From: CAVQJU01 sp963755195
GTDB taxonomy: Bacteria; Acidobacteriota; Vicinamibacteria; Vicinamibacterales; CAVVIG01
NCBI GenBank assembly: GCA_963755195.1
Contig: CAVWIZ010000002.1
Span: 434,001-498,000, forward strand
Length of the DNA: 64,000 nt
Direction: 5' to 3'
In this document: positions 36,263 through 44,626 of the stretch, one piece after another
How the letters are laid out: each line of letters starts with the position of its first letter
How positions within the stretch are numbered: position 1 is the stretch's first letter
Notes under the pieces: generated by a model
Told to the model about the DNA's origin: nothing
Seen by the model: the letters and a program-made list of their open reading frames with translations, nothing else
Database searches by the model: none
Program-made: the position numbers and the translations under genes

Positions 36263-38558
36263 CTACGCGGTGGGCACGGGGACTGGCACGTTGCCCCGGG
36301 TCGGTCGTCGCCCCTTCCACGCCTGCCGGCTTGTAGGAGTGCCCGGTCGACAGGCCGAGGACGAACAGCACGAACGCGATCGCGCCGACGGCGAAGATCG
36401 TGTCGCCGAACATCCGCATCCAGCGCAGCGGCTCATGAGATCGGTCTGCAGGAACTCCGCGCTGCGCGCGTACCAGTAGCCGTGCTCGACCGACGCCCAC
36501 GTCTGCATCAGGCCGACCGGCAGCAGGCTCAGCAGCACATCGCCATCAGGCCGATGTTCATCGACCAGAACGCGAAGTTGATGCAGCCCGTCGCGCCAGG
36601 CGCGGCCGGGCTCAGAGCGCGCGCAGGCAGAACAGCATCAGGCCCATGCCGAGCATGCCGTAGACGCCGAACAGCGCCGCGTGGCCGTGGAGCGGCGTCG
36701 TGTTCAGGCCCTGCATGTAGTACAGCGCGATCGGCGGGTTGATCATGAAGCCGAACAGCCCGGCGCCGACCATGATTCCAGAACGCGACGGCGACGAAGA
36801 AGTAGATCGGCCACCGGTAGTGGCGCACCCACGGCCGCGCCTTCGAGAGCTGCAGGTTCTGCCAGGCTTCGAAGCCGACGAAGAGCAGCGGCACGACTTC
36901 CAGCGCGCTGAACACCGAGCCCGAGCGCCAGCACGACCGTCGGCGTGCCGGAGAAGTAGAGATGGTGGCAGCGTGCCGATGATGCCGCCGGCGAGGAAGA
37001 TCGTCGACGGACAGCACGGCGGCTTCGCCGGCCGTGCGCGAGCCGGACGAGCTTCAGGCGCGCGAACAGGAACGCGATGACGACGGTCGCGAACACCTCG
37101 AAGAAGCCTTCGACCCAGAGGTGCACCACCCACCAGCGCCAGTACTCGACCATCGCGAGGTTGGTGTGCCGTCCGCACCCGAGCGCCGGCGCCGTAGAAC
37201 CAGGCGATCGCCGCGCTGGCGATGAGGAACAGCAGTAGCAGGATGGTCGCTGCTCGCCGCGTCGCTTCGAGCGCCGGGCAGAATGCCGCGCACCACCAGG
37301 AAGAGCCAGAGGAGCAGCCCGACGAACAGCGCGATCTGCCACGCGCGCCCGAGGTCGACGTACTCGTAGCCCTGTGGCCGAAGTAGAACGACATCGGTCT
37401 CGCGACAGCATTTGCTTGACGCTCAGCCACTCGCCCGCCAGCGATCCGACGACGACCAGCAGCAGCGCGCCGAAGAGCACGTTGACGCCGAGCCGCTGCC
37501 ACTTCGGTTCCTGGCCGCTGACCAGCCGGCCCGATGAAGAGGCCCGCGGCCAGCCACGCGGTGGCGATCCAGAACAGGCCGAGCTGCACGTGCCAGGTGC
37601 GCGTCACGCGTGTAGGGCAGGATCGACGCCAGCGGGATGCCGTAGAAGCCGTCGCCCTCGACGCCGTAGTGCGCCGTGATCGACGCCCATCAGGATCTGC
37701 ACGAGGATCAGGCCGCAGACGATCCAGAAGTACTTCACGACCGCGCGCTGCGACGGCGTCGGCGTCGAGCGCAGCAGCGGATCGTCGGCGGGAATCTCGC
37801 CGAGCGGCTCCTCTTCCTTTCGCGACGCGTACCACCAGACCATGCCGCCGATGCCGGCCAGCAGCACGATGATGCTGACGCCGGTCCAGACGACGGCCTC
37901 GCCGGTGGGCCGGTTGCCGACCAGCGGCTCGTGCGGCCAGTTGCTGGTGTAGGTGACCGTGTCGCCGGGGCGGTTGGTGCTGGCGGCCCACGCCGTCCAG
38001 AAGAAGAACGCCGCGAGCTGCCGCGCGCGCGTCGGGTCGGTCAGCGTGCCGGCGGGAATCGCGTACTCGTCGCGGCCGTTGCGGAAGACGTCGGCGTAGT
38101 ACGCCGCGTTGGCCGCGAACGCCCGCGCCCGTTCGGCGCGAAATCGTCACGCGTGCCGGTGGCCGCGTCGTACGTGTTCGCGCGGATCGTCGCGGTGAGC
38201 CGGTCGCGCAGCGCCGCCTGGCGCTCGGACGGCAGCGCGTCGTAGCCCGTGGCCGACTCCTGCCGCGCCCAGTCGTTCGAGCACGCAACGCAGCTCGCGG
38301 TGCAGCGCAGTCGGCGGTCCAGTCGGGCGCGACGTAGCTGCCGTGGCCCCAGATCGAGCCCATCTCCATGCCGCCCAGCGACTGCCAGACGTTCTGGCCG
38401 GCCTCGATGTCGGCGCCGGAGATGACGAGGTGGCCGTCCGGCGTGACGATTTCGTGCGGAATCGGCGGCGCCTCCTGGTAGATGCGCACGCCGACGCCCA
38501 GCAACACGACAAACGACACGCCGATGACCAGCGCAAACGCGATCCATTTCAGCTTCAT
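36263..38558 (-). CDS. norZ: Quinol-dependent nitric oxide reductase, qNor (many frameshifts)
   Basis: Reduces 2 NO to N2O with electrons from quinol, in the cytoplasmic membrane. The restored protein is about 765 residues, right for qNor. N-terminal helix MKLKWIAFALVIGVSFVVLL, then the periplasmic domain opening GQNVWQSLGGMEMGSIWGHG. The haem-copper core is visible in pieces: NLAMVEYWRWWVVHLWVEGF, then FFEVFATVVIAFLFARL, HGHAALFGVYGMLGMG, and SLLPVGLMQTWASVEHGYWY near the end. At least ten single-base shifts occur; two examples need just one G restored in GG or GGAG. The end at 36263 (NVPVPVPTA-stop) is inferred. Convergent with the DUF59/cupin operon, 27 bp away. Confidence 0.85.
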
Positions 38559-38640
38559 GAACGTTCAGTGTGTGATGCTTCGGTTCAGATCACCTGTACC
38601 GGATCGCACACGAGTGGCGAGAGGCTGGCAGCGGTTCCGA

Positions 38641-39006
38641 TCAGCGCGCCTGTTGGGATTGAAAGTCGGCCAACGCGCGGAGCACTTCCTGGCGCGCCTT
38701 CCGTTCCGCGCGGCGATGCTGCGCTCTGGCAACGCCAGACACGGCCCGCATGACGAGCTCGCCGACCGGGACCACGACACGCACCATTTCGCCGTCCGAC
38801 TGGGGTGTCGCCAGCGTGAAAATTCCGAATGTCTTCACGCCGGGACCGATGCTCACCGGAGGCGTCTCTCTGCCGAGTACGATTTGCGGCGGTGCTTGCA
38901 GGGCACGCCGGATTCGTTCCACCGACGCATCAGCATCCGACTCCTGGGCGAGCAGGGGAGTGGACGTGAACAAGGCCGCCAGGGTGAGTGCGGCGGCTTT
39001 TCGCAT
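38641..39006 (-). CDS. Small secreted protein of unknown function
   Basis: 121 residues from Met at 39006 (MRKAAALTLAALFTSTPLLA, a clear signal peptide). An upstream Met at 39051 would add 15 residues. The mature protein is mostly charged: DADASVERIRRALQAPPQIV, a central TFGIFTLATPQSDGEMVRV, and a basic helical C-terminus RRAERKARQEVLRALADFQS. No named domain recognised. It lies upstream of the NO reductase on the same strand with an 80-bp gap. The SD is weak. A short, intact frame with good signal peptide supports a real gene. Confidence 0.55.
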   Translation of the reverse strand: MRKAAALTLAALFTSTPLLAQESDADASVERIRRALQAPPQIVLGRETPPVSIGPGVKTFGIFTLATPQSDGEMVRVVVPVGELVMRAVSGVARAQHRRAERKARQEVLRALADFQSQQAR

Positions 39007-39129
39007 TCGGTAGCTTTTGACGTTCGGCGCGTGCCGCTGGTCTTTGTTCAATCGGCGTTCAATCAGCCCTCGGCTTGCCGGTGGATCGCGGTGTCCGTTT
39101 CTACACTACCATTAAGGGCTCCGATCGGA

Positions 39130-39960
39130 ATGAAGCAACCAGCCGCCATTCTTGTCGCCGATCGCTTCCCCTCGCTGCGAACACAGTTGCTCAGCCTGCT
39201 CGCGGATCTTTCCGAGGACGAGTGGGCCAGTCCGACCGCGGCCCCTCACTGGTCGGTCAAGGACGTCGCCGCGCATTTGCTGGGGGGCGATGTCGGGATC
39301 CTGTCGAGGAAACGCGACGGATTTCAGCCGTCCGGCTCAGCAATCCTGAGCCACGACGAGCTCATCCAGCTCGTCAACCGGCTGAATCGCGAGTGGGTTG
39401 TCGCGGCCCGTCGAATGAGCCCGCGTGCGCTGCGCGAGCTTCTGGCCTTCAGCTCGCCTGCGGTCGAGGCGTACTTTGCGTCGCTCGACCCGATGGCGAT
39501 CGGCGAACCAGTCAGTTGGGCAGGGCCGGAACCAGCGCCGGTGTGGCTTGATCTCGCTCGCGAATACACAGAGCGCTGGCACCATCAGCAGCAGATTCGG
39601 GACGCCACGAGTCGTCTACCGCTGTACGACCCGTATTTCATGGCGCCGGTCCTCGATGCGTTCGTGCGGGCGCTGCCGCACCACTTTCGTCAGGCCGCGG
39701 CGCCGGCGGGAACCGCCGTGAGATTCGAGATCTCGGGAGACGCGGGCGGTGTCTGGTTTCTCCACAAAGACGCGCACTCGTGGACCCTCGCGCTCGATTC
39801 GCCCGCCCGTCCGGCCACAGACGTGGTGCTTCCACAGGATACGGCGTGGCGGTTGTTCACGAAAGGCATCGATCGCGAAAGGGCCCGCGCGCTGGCCGCC
39901 GTCCGCGGAGACGCGGGCCTTGCCTTGCCGATCTTCGCGACCACGGCCATCATCGGCTGA
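39130..39960 (+). CDS. DinB / maleylpyruvate isomerase N-terminal-type protein
   Basis: 276 residues, intact. The N-terminal four-helix bundle carries WASPTAAPHWSVKDVAAHLL and a later ERWHHQQQIRDA, giving the three-histidine metal site (H-x(~55)-H-x(3)-H) of the DinB / mycothiol-dependent maleylpyruvate isomerase N-terminal family. The C-terminal part (FEISGDAGGVWFLHKDAHSW) resembles the SCP2-like second domain of these proteins. Members are thiol-dependent transferases or isomerases, but acidobacteria are not known to make mycothiol, so the thiol is open. It stands as a single gene with its own upstream region. Confidence 0.7.
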   Translation: MKQPAAILVADRFPSLRTQLLSLLADLSEDEWASPTAAPHWSVKDVAAHLLGGDVGILSRKRDGFQPSGSAILSHDELIQLVNRLNREWVVAARRMSPRALRELLAFSSPAVEAYFASLDPMAIGEPVSWAGPEPAPVWLDLAREYTERWHHQQQIRDATSRLPLYDPYFMAPVLDAFVRALPHHFRQAAAPAGTAVRFEISGDAGGVWFLHKDAHSWTLALDSPARPATDVVLPQDTAWRLFTKGIDRERARALAAVRGDAGLALPIFATTAIIG

Positions 39961-39978
39961 GGCCGCTCGCGCGCCAGC

Positions 39979-40389
39979 CTACTTGGCCGCGAACGCCGTG
40001 GCGCAGAACGCACAACGGCGCGCCGCGATTGGCACGTCGCTCAAGCATTCGGGACACTTTCTGGTGGTCGGGTCCGGCGGCGCTTCGCCACGACGCATGC
40101 GGGCCATGAACGCATTCATGGGGACGACGACGAAGAAATACACGGCCGCGCCAATCAGGACGAACGAGACCAGCGCGTTGATGAAGTCGCCGATGAGAAA
40201 CTTGCTCCCGCTCACCTCGAAGGCGATCGCGGAAAAATCCGGCTTGCCGACGAGGGCGGCGATGAGCGGCGTCAATAGATCTTTCACCAACGCCGTCACC
40301 ACGGCGCCGAACGCGCCGCCGATGACCACCGCGACCGCCAGATCGATGACACTGCCGCGCAGCAAGAAATCACGAAATCCCTTCAACAT
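39979..40389 (-). CDS. mscL: Large-conductance mechanosensitive channel with C-terminal zinc ribbon
   Basis: Pressure-relief channel of the inner membrane that opens on hypo-osmotic shock. 136 residues; ATG at 40389 with perfect AAGGAGG. MLKGFRDFLLRGSVIDLAVA is the amphipathic N-terminus plus TM1, followed by VIGGAFGAVVTALVKDLLTP, then TM2 NALVSFVLIGAAVYFFVVVP. The cytoplasmic C-terminus is not the usual helical bundle alone: it ends in CPECLSDVPIAARRCAFC, a zinc ribbon with two CxxC pairs. The core length (about 105 residues before the ribbon) is normal. Confidence 0.93.
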   Translation of the reverse strand: MLKGFRDFLLRGSVIDLAVAVVIGGAFGAVVTALVKDLLTPLIAALVGKPDFSAIAFEVSGSKFLIGDFINALVSFVLIGAAVYFFVVVPMNAFMARMRRGEAPPDPTTRKCPECLSDVPIAARRCAFCATAFAAK

Positions 40390-40472
40390 GGCGCCTCCTT
40401 GTCTCGTCGTCTCATCGCGTTGCCGGCCGTTCTTGCTGGCAGAAACGGTGCCCTTGGGCACGAGGACAGAGA

Positions 40473-41357
40473 GTGGAGTCTAGCAGCGGGCGCGGCAGGG
40501 CGCTCGTCGTGTTGCTGGCCGGCGCCTGTGTGATTGGCCTGGCGCCGATCCTGGTGCGCCTGGCCGCGGCAGGTCCCGCCGCGATCGGCTTCTGGCGTCT
40601 CGTCTTCGCGCTGCCGCTGCTGGCGGCGCTCGCGGGGCACTCGGCCGGCGGCGTCGGCCGTCCCTCCCGCCTGGCGCTGCTCGCGGGGCTCGCCTTTGCC
40701 CTCGACCTCGGCTTCTGGCACTACGGCATCGCCAACACCTCGGTCGGCAAGGCGACGGTGCTCACGAACCTCACGCCAGTCGTGGTGACCGCGGTGGCCT
40801 GGATCGTTTTCAAGCAGCGCCCAGCCCGACTGTTCCTCGTGGCGGTCGCACTCGCCGTGGCCGGCGCGTCCATCATGGCGGTGTCCAGGGGCGTCGGTCG
40901 GGTTGGCCCCAACCCACCGCTGGGCGATGCGCTCTCGCTCGCCACGGCCATCTGGTATGCGCTCTACTTTCTGGCCGTGAGCGCCGCACGTCGTCGCGAG
41001 GCGGCGACACGGATCATGTTCTGGTCGTCGCTCACTGGGGCGCCACTCCTGCTGGTCGCCGCGCTTGTCTTGAGCGAGCAAATCCTGCCCGCTACCGCCG
41101 CCGGCTGGGCCGCGTGCGTCGGGCTTGGCGTGGTGCACGTGGCTGGCCAGGGCTCGATTGCCTGGGCGCTCGGCCGCCTGCCGCCCGCGACGGCCTCAGT
41201 CACCGTACTCGTCCAGCCTGTGGTGGCGACGACCTTGGGCTGGCTCTTGTTCAGCGAGCTGTTCAGCGTCTGGCAAGCCCTCGGCGCGGCCGTCGCCCTT
41301 GCTGGTGTGGTGCTGGCGCAATGGGCCTCGCGTACTCGATCCGCGGCTGCTACCTAG
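40473..41357 (+). CDS. EamA-family drug/metabolite exporter
   Basis: 294 residues with ten membrane helices in two EamA repeats: LVVLLAGACVIGLAPILVRL, AGPAAIGFWRLVFALPLLAA, NTSVGKATVLTNLTPVVVTA in the first, and GDALSLATAIWYALYFLAVS, LPPATASVTVLVQPVVATTL in the second. The GTG start at 40473 is used because no ATG precedes the first helix. EamA proteins export amino acids, purines or other small metabolites; the substrate cannot be predicted. Single gene, divergent from mscL. Followed by a CGCAGAG repeat hairpin. Confidence 0.85.
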   Translation: MESSSGRGRALVVLLAGACVIGLAPILVRLAAAGPAAIGFWRLVFALPLLAALAGHSAGGVGRPSRLALLAGLAFALDLGFWHYGIANTSVGKATVLTNLTPVVVTAVAWIVFKQRPARLFLVAVALAVAGASIMAVSRGVGRVGPNPPLGDALSLATAIWYALYFLAVSAARRREAATRIMFWSSLTGAPLLLVAALVLSEQILPATAAGWAACVGLGVVHVAGQGSIAWALGRLPPATASVTVLVQPVVATTLGWLLFSELFSVWQALGAAVALAGVVLAQWASRTRSAAAT

Positions 41358-41375
41358 CCACATCTCTCACGACAA

Positions 41376-41455
41376 ATGAACGCAGAGCACGCAGAGTTCG
41401 CAGAGAATTCAACAAGTAAAGAGAATCTCTGCGATCTCAGCGATCTCTGCGTTAA
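41376..41455. repeat. CGCAGAG repeat patch forming an inverted repeat
   Basis: AACGCAGAGCACGCAGAG with TTCGCAGAG (about 41379-41405) faces TCTCTGCGATC, AGCGATCTCTGCGTT (41426-41452). The gap lies between two convergent genes, so the hairpin could act as a two-way terminator. The same CGCAGAG style of repeats is frequent in environmental genomes. Confidence 0.65.
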
Positions 41456-41471
41456 TCGTGGTTGGTGCTGC

Positions 41472-42155
41472 TCAGCGCAATTCGTTCCCGATCGTACACG
41501 GCCCTAGATCTTTTGTGGCGGGTGCGTACACCGCGCAGGCGCGAGTGGAAGCCGAATGCCCGAAGATGTCGGCGTACGCGATCTCGACGATCGCGTAGAG
41601 ACGCTGCCTGGCCGAGTCGAGGACCGGCAGGTCGCCCGTTTGCAGCGGGCGCCCGCTGTCCAAATCCAGATAGACGAGCTGGGTTTCTCCCGCGCCCATG
41701 TCGGCGGCGCGCCGGTTTTTTCCCATCAGTCCGTAGACGAAAGCCGGATCGCCGTCTCGAATGGCCAGCGTGCCGGATGTCATCATTCGAAAGGCAGGGG
41801 TTTGACCCGTGTTCTTGATCGTGACCGCCGCGCGCACGGGACGGTTGGCCGTCGGCGGTTCAGCCAGTGCGATGTTGGCCACCGTAATCCAGGCCCGCTG
41901 CGCCGAGAACATGTGCTCGCGCGCCTGATCGATCGCCTGTTGGGTCGAGGTCCATAACGCATATGTGACGCAGCAATAGACGGTTCCCATGATCAGCAGG
42001 GCGGCCTGGAGGATCGTGCCGGGACGCCAGTTTCGACCGAAGTCGCCGAATGCTCTCGCGATGGACCTGAAGGGATCGAAGCGGTGGTGACGGCGCGACG
42101 CGCGCGCGGGCGTATCGTGCGGAAGGCCAGCGGTTGGACCCGCTGGATAGGTCAT
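41472..42155 (-). CDS. Single-helix membrane protein of unknown function
   Basis: 227 residues. ATG at 42155 overlaps the stop of the upstream gene (ATGA). A basic N-terminus (FDPFRSIARAFGDFGRNW) leads to one membrane helix ILQAALLIMGTVYCCVTYAL, a short helix STQQAIDQAREHMFSAQRAW, and a C-terminal extracytoplasmic beta-sandwich: ITVANIALAEPPTANRPVRA, then TIKNTGQTPAFRMMTSGTLA. The helix plus QRAW-ITVANI junction is typical of a widespread unnamed family. Frame intact. Translationally coupled to the small upstream protein. Confidence 0.65.
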   Translation of the reverse strand: MTYPAGPTAGLPHDTPARASRRHHRFDPFRSIARAFGDFGRNWRPGTILQAALLIMGTVYCCVTYALWTSTQQAIDQAREHMFSAQRAWITVANIALAEPPTANRPVRAAVTIKNTGQTPAFRMMTSGTLAIRDGDPAFVYGLMGKNRRAADMGAGETQLVYLDLDSGRPLQTGDLPVLDSARQRLYAIVEIAYADIFGHSASTRACAVYAPATKDLGPCTIGNELR

Positions 42156-42448
42156 GGTGCGAGGAATTCCAAATCTTGCTCTGGAATCAGGAAGCCCCCG
42201 AGGATGTCGTCGCGCCGCCATTCGAGATAGAGGGCCTGTCCGGCAAATGGCTCGCCGTCCCTGGCGATTCCCGCGAAGCCCACTTCAACCACTTGCCCAA
42301 CCGCCCGCTTCAACTCGGGCGTCAGAATCAGTCGTTCACTTGGTCGAAAGCGGGCGCGTCCCGCGTACGCGCCGACGGCGTGCAGGAAGCGAGGGATCGG
42401 TTGGGGACGGGGACTCGGTCGAGTTGGCCGCCATTCGAGGACAGACAT
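42152..42448 (-). CDS. Small soluble protein of unknown function
   Basis: 98 residues from the Met at 42448 (MSVLEWRPTRPSPRPQPIPR). The ordered part RPSERLILTPELKRAVGQVV, then EVGFAGIARDGEPF and YLEWRRDDILGGFLIPEQDL, looks like a small beta-barrel. A Met at 42469 could add seven residues. The TGA overlaps the start of the downstream membrane protein by four bases, so they form an operon. No family recognised. Confidence 0.5.
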   Translation of the reverse strand: MSVLEWRPTRPSPRPQPIPRFLHAVGAYAGRARFRPSERLILTPELKRAVGQVVEVGFAGIARDGEPFAGQALYLEWRRDDILGGFLIPEQDLEFLAP

Positions 42449-42580
42449 GCTGTCCGTGCACAATCGCAAAATGAGTACCGGTTCGGACGTGGCGACTTCT
42501 CGGGGTTTCTTGAAGGCGGGCCTGGCTTGTCTGGTGGAAGTCCGCTGTGGGGAAGAACTAGGTCTGGGAGATCGTACTGG

Positions 42581-42916
42581 CTACGTGCTCAGGATCACCG
42601 CCCAGGGGATGAGGGCTCCGAAGACGCAGGCGGCGGTGAGCGCGGCGAGAATGAAATGATGAGCCCAGACGTGGAGTGCGGCACCACCGATCACGGCGAC
42701 AATCTTGGCGCCGATCAGCGCGGGGTTCGTGCCAACGGCTGCAAACAGGGCAGCCATGATGGGGTTCGCTTCAATCGATGGTCCGAAGCGTGAGATGCCG
42801 TGGGCGGTTTGCGCCGCGTCGGCCAATTGCACGGCAACGAACAACCAAAACACCCACACTGAGCGGCAGTCGCTTCCTGGAAGCATCGAGTTGGCCCGAC
42901 TCCGCGCCTGACTCAT
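42581..42916 (-). CDS. DUF5658-like small membrane protein
   Basis: 111 residues, three membrane helices: VWVFWLFVAVQLADAAQTAH, NPIMAALFAAVGTNPALIGA, and FILAALTAACVFGALIPWAV. The pattern VQLADAAQTAHGISRFGPSI followed by EANPIMA matches the DUF5658 type (a polar D-x2-T helix followed by E-x-NP). Function unknown. Start uncertain between Met 1 and Met 11; no strong ribosome site. Frame intact. Confidence 0.7.
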   Translation of the reverse strand: MSQARSRANSMLPGSDCRSVWVFWLFVAVQLADAAQTAHGISRFGPSIEANPIMAALFAAVGTNPALIGAKIVAVIGGAALHVWAHHFILAALTAACVFGALIPWAVILST

Positions 42917-43314
42917 AACCGATGGACGCTAGCGCAATGTGTGTACCAGGGTCGCTTGCTCTGGAACTCCGGTTTCACGCACGAAAAGTCTGCCTCACGG
43001 CGACCTTTCGTCCACCGGATCGCGTCCCAAAGCGGTGAGATCGGGGTGCGCAGCTCGGCAGTTGCCCGGCCGCCGCGTCGATTTTGCCGTCTTGACGTGG
43101 AGAAGGCAAGTTCGTGCAGAGGACCGATCGGCGGCAAACGATCGCGTCGGGCGTATGACGCCGCCGCTAACTCACTGCGTCACAAGGTATTAGTAGCGAT
43201 GTGCTTTTCGCTTGGCTTTGTAGGCCGGCTTTCATACGCTGGCGGCCTGGGCGGGGTCTCTATAGTTCACGCGAGTTGTCCGATAAAGTAATGCGAGTGA
43301 GCTAGAGAAAGAAC
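42917..43314. other. Gene-free stretch
   Basis: About 400 bp upstream of the 86-residue gene on the plus strand and of the DUF5658-like gene on the minus strand. I see no gene, hairpin or repeat worth naming. It should hold the promoters of both neighbours. Confidence 0.45.
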
Positions 43315-43575
43315 ATGACAGACAAGAAAACGACTGATCTCTTGATCGTGCGCGTAAAAGCAGAGTTCATGGAAATGCCGGGCCTCAAGCTCACCGAGGC
43401 GCAAGCGCGGAGGCTGTGGGCGCTCGACGCCACTACCTGTTCAGGTTTGCTGAGAACGCTGGTGGGCACGAGCTTTCTCTTCCGGACACGCGATGGCTCG
43501 TTCATGCGCATTGAACGGACCGCGCCAGCGAAGGCGGCGCTCGCCACCCCGCAGGCACGGGCGTCGGTGGCCTAG
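43315..43575 (+). CDS. Short conserved-type protein of unknown function
   Basis: 86 residues, MTDKKTTDLLIVRVKAEFME. The remainder reads PGLKLTEAQARRLWALDATT, CSGLLRTLVGTSFLFRTRDG. This resembles a winged-helix-like helical domain in short acidobacterial proteins: a helix-turn-helix-like LTEAQARRLW...CSGLLRTLV segment followed by a beta-hairpin FLFRTRDGSFMRI. DNA binding is possible. GAGAAAG lies upstream of the ATG. Stands alone. Confidence 0.6.
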   Translation: MTDKKTTDLLIVRVKAEFMEMPGLKLTEAQARRLWALDATTCSGLLRTLVGTSFLFRTRDGSFMRIERTAPAKAALATPQARASVA

Positions 43576-43963
43576 CGTCAAGGACCTAGGCGGCCGAGTC
43601 GCTGGACCTTGCCGTGGTCACGTGGTGACCGCGGTGGGCCGCCCAGTCGAGAACGTGCACATCGCAGAGTAGAGCCACCACTGCGGTTGGGCGCATCAAC
43701 AGGCGATGACTCGCCCGATTGCGACAGGATCGATCGCCATTGCACGGTGAATCCACAGTGTGCGGAAGTGGCGTCATGCTGAAATCACTTCCGGACAACG
43801 TCAGTTGAAGGTTCGGGCTACGCATCGCTTCACTCCCTCGTAGGACCGAACGCTTCAAGTCTGGTACCAATCCCAGCTGCTCGACGATGCACACCCCGGC
43901 CACGCGCGCTGACATTCGTCGTCAGTCGGCGAGGGCGCATGGACAATTTCCGACAGTTTGAGT
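43576..43963. other. Gene-free stretch
   Basis: About 390 bp. A minus-strand frame of some 100 codons exists but has no ribosome site, no recognisable domain and coding-unlike composition, so I do not call it. Confidence 0.45.
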
Positions 43964-44410
43964 CTAGGCGGTGACCTGAGCTTCCGGATCAGTCGCGCGG
44001 CGTCCACCGCGAGAGAGTTGCCTGCGGTCGAGCCGCGCGACGTCGCGGCGATCGTGGGAAGGGAGCTCGGCACTGAGGTAGGCTGGCAGGGCCGCCGCAA
44101 CGTATTGCCGCGGCACGTAGAAGGCGCCGGCCGCTTGTGCGTCGCGAGCGGCGCCCAGGTCTTCCTTTTCCCCGTACACAACGGCGCGCGTCGCCAACTC
44201 GAGCGACGCCGCCAGATACACCAGCTGCAAGCCGTTGTACTCGCGCAGGCGGCTGTTGGTCACGAGCAGGTCCGGCGGGTTCGACAGAAGCCGCGCCCGC
44301 GCACGGACGAAGTCGTTGCACAGATCGACATTGGCGCGGAACGCGAGGACCTGCTGCAAGGTCCGCAGCATCTGGCGATCCGGGTCCACGACGAGGACAG
44401 GTTTGGTCAC
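43964..44410 (-). CDS. Response-regulator receiver-like protein lacking the phospho-acceptor Asp
   Basis: 148 residues. A CheY-like fold is visible: KPVLVVDPDRQMLRTLQQVL, NPPDLLVTNSRLREYNGLQL, ATRAVVYGEKEDLGAARDAQ. At the position of the phosphorylated Asp (normally LIVLDIRLP) it has LLVTNSRL, i.e. Asn. The usual switch Lys is also missing (AFYVPRQY). So it is a pseudo-receiver that cannot work by classical phosphorylation. The C-terminal 25 residues are basic. On the same strand as, and 216 bp downstream of, the AAA+ activator, with which it may work. Confidence 0.7.
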   Translation of the reverse strand: MTKPVLVVDPDRQMLRTLQQVLAFRANVDLCNDFVRARARLLSNPPDLLVTNSRLREYNGLQLVYLAASLELATRAVVYGEKEDLGAARDAQAAGAFYVPRQYVAAALPAYLSAELPSHDRRDVARLDRRQLSRGGRRATDPEAQVTA

Positions 44411-44540
44411 TGGGCTAAGCTGTGCAGTTATCTCGATGCAGGATACCGCGAGTGGGCCGAGATCCAGAAAACCACGCGCGTCCGCCGGTCGCGGTCGCGC
44501 TGTGGCGAATGCCCTATGCGCTAGGTGCTAATGAGATGGC

Positions 44541-44566
44541 GTAGGGCTTAAGGGCTAAGGGCTAAT
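44541..44566. repeat. Short GGGCTTAAGGGCTAA repeat patch
   Basis: AGGGCTTAAGGGCTAAGGGC and AATG follow one another in the gap between the AAA+ activator and the pseudo-receiver. Reverse complement of the motif family at 2057-2090. Confidence 0.55.
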
Positions 44567-44626
44567 GTTGACGCCAGCAGCCCAATCGAGCCGCACGCCC
44601 AAACGCGGGCAGTTTGGCGATGCGTG

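Noticed and set aside
41376..41455. Possible CRISPR array in the CGCAGAG repeats
   Set aside because: Units are 7 bases with 2-3 base gaps, no spacers of 30 bp and no cas genes anywhere in the window.
43586..43915. 109-codon minus-strand frame
   Set aside because: No ribosome site, domain or coherent composition.
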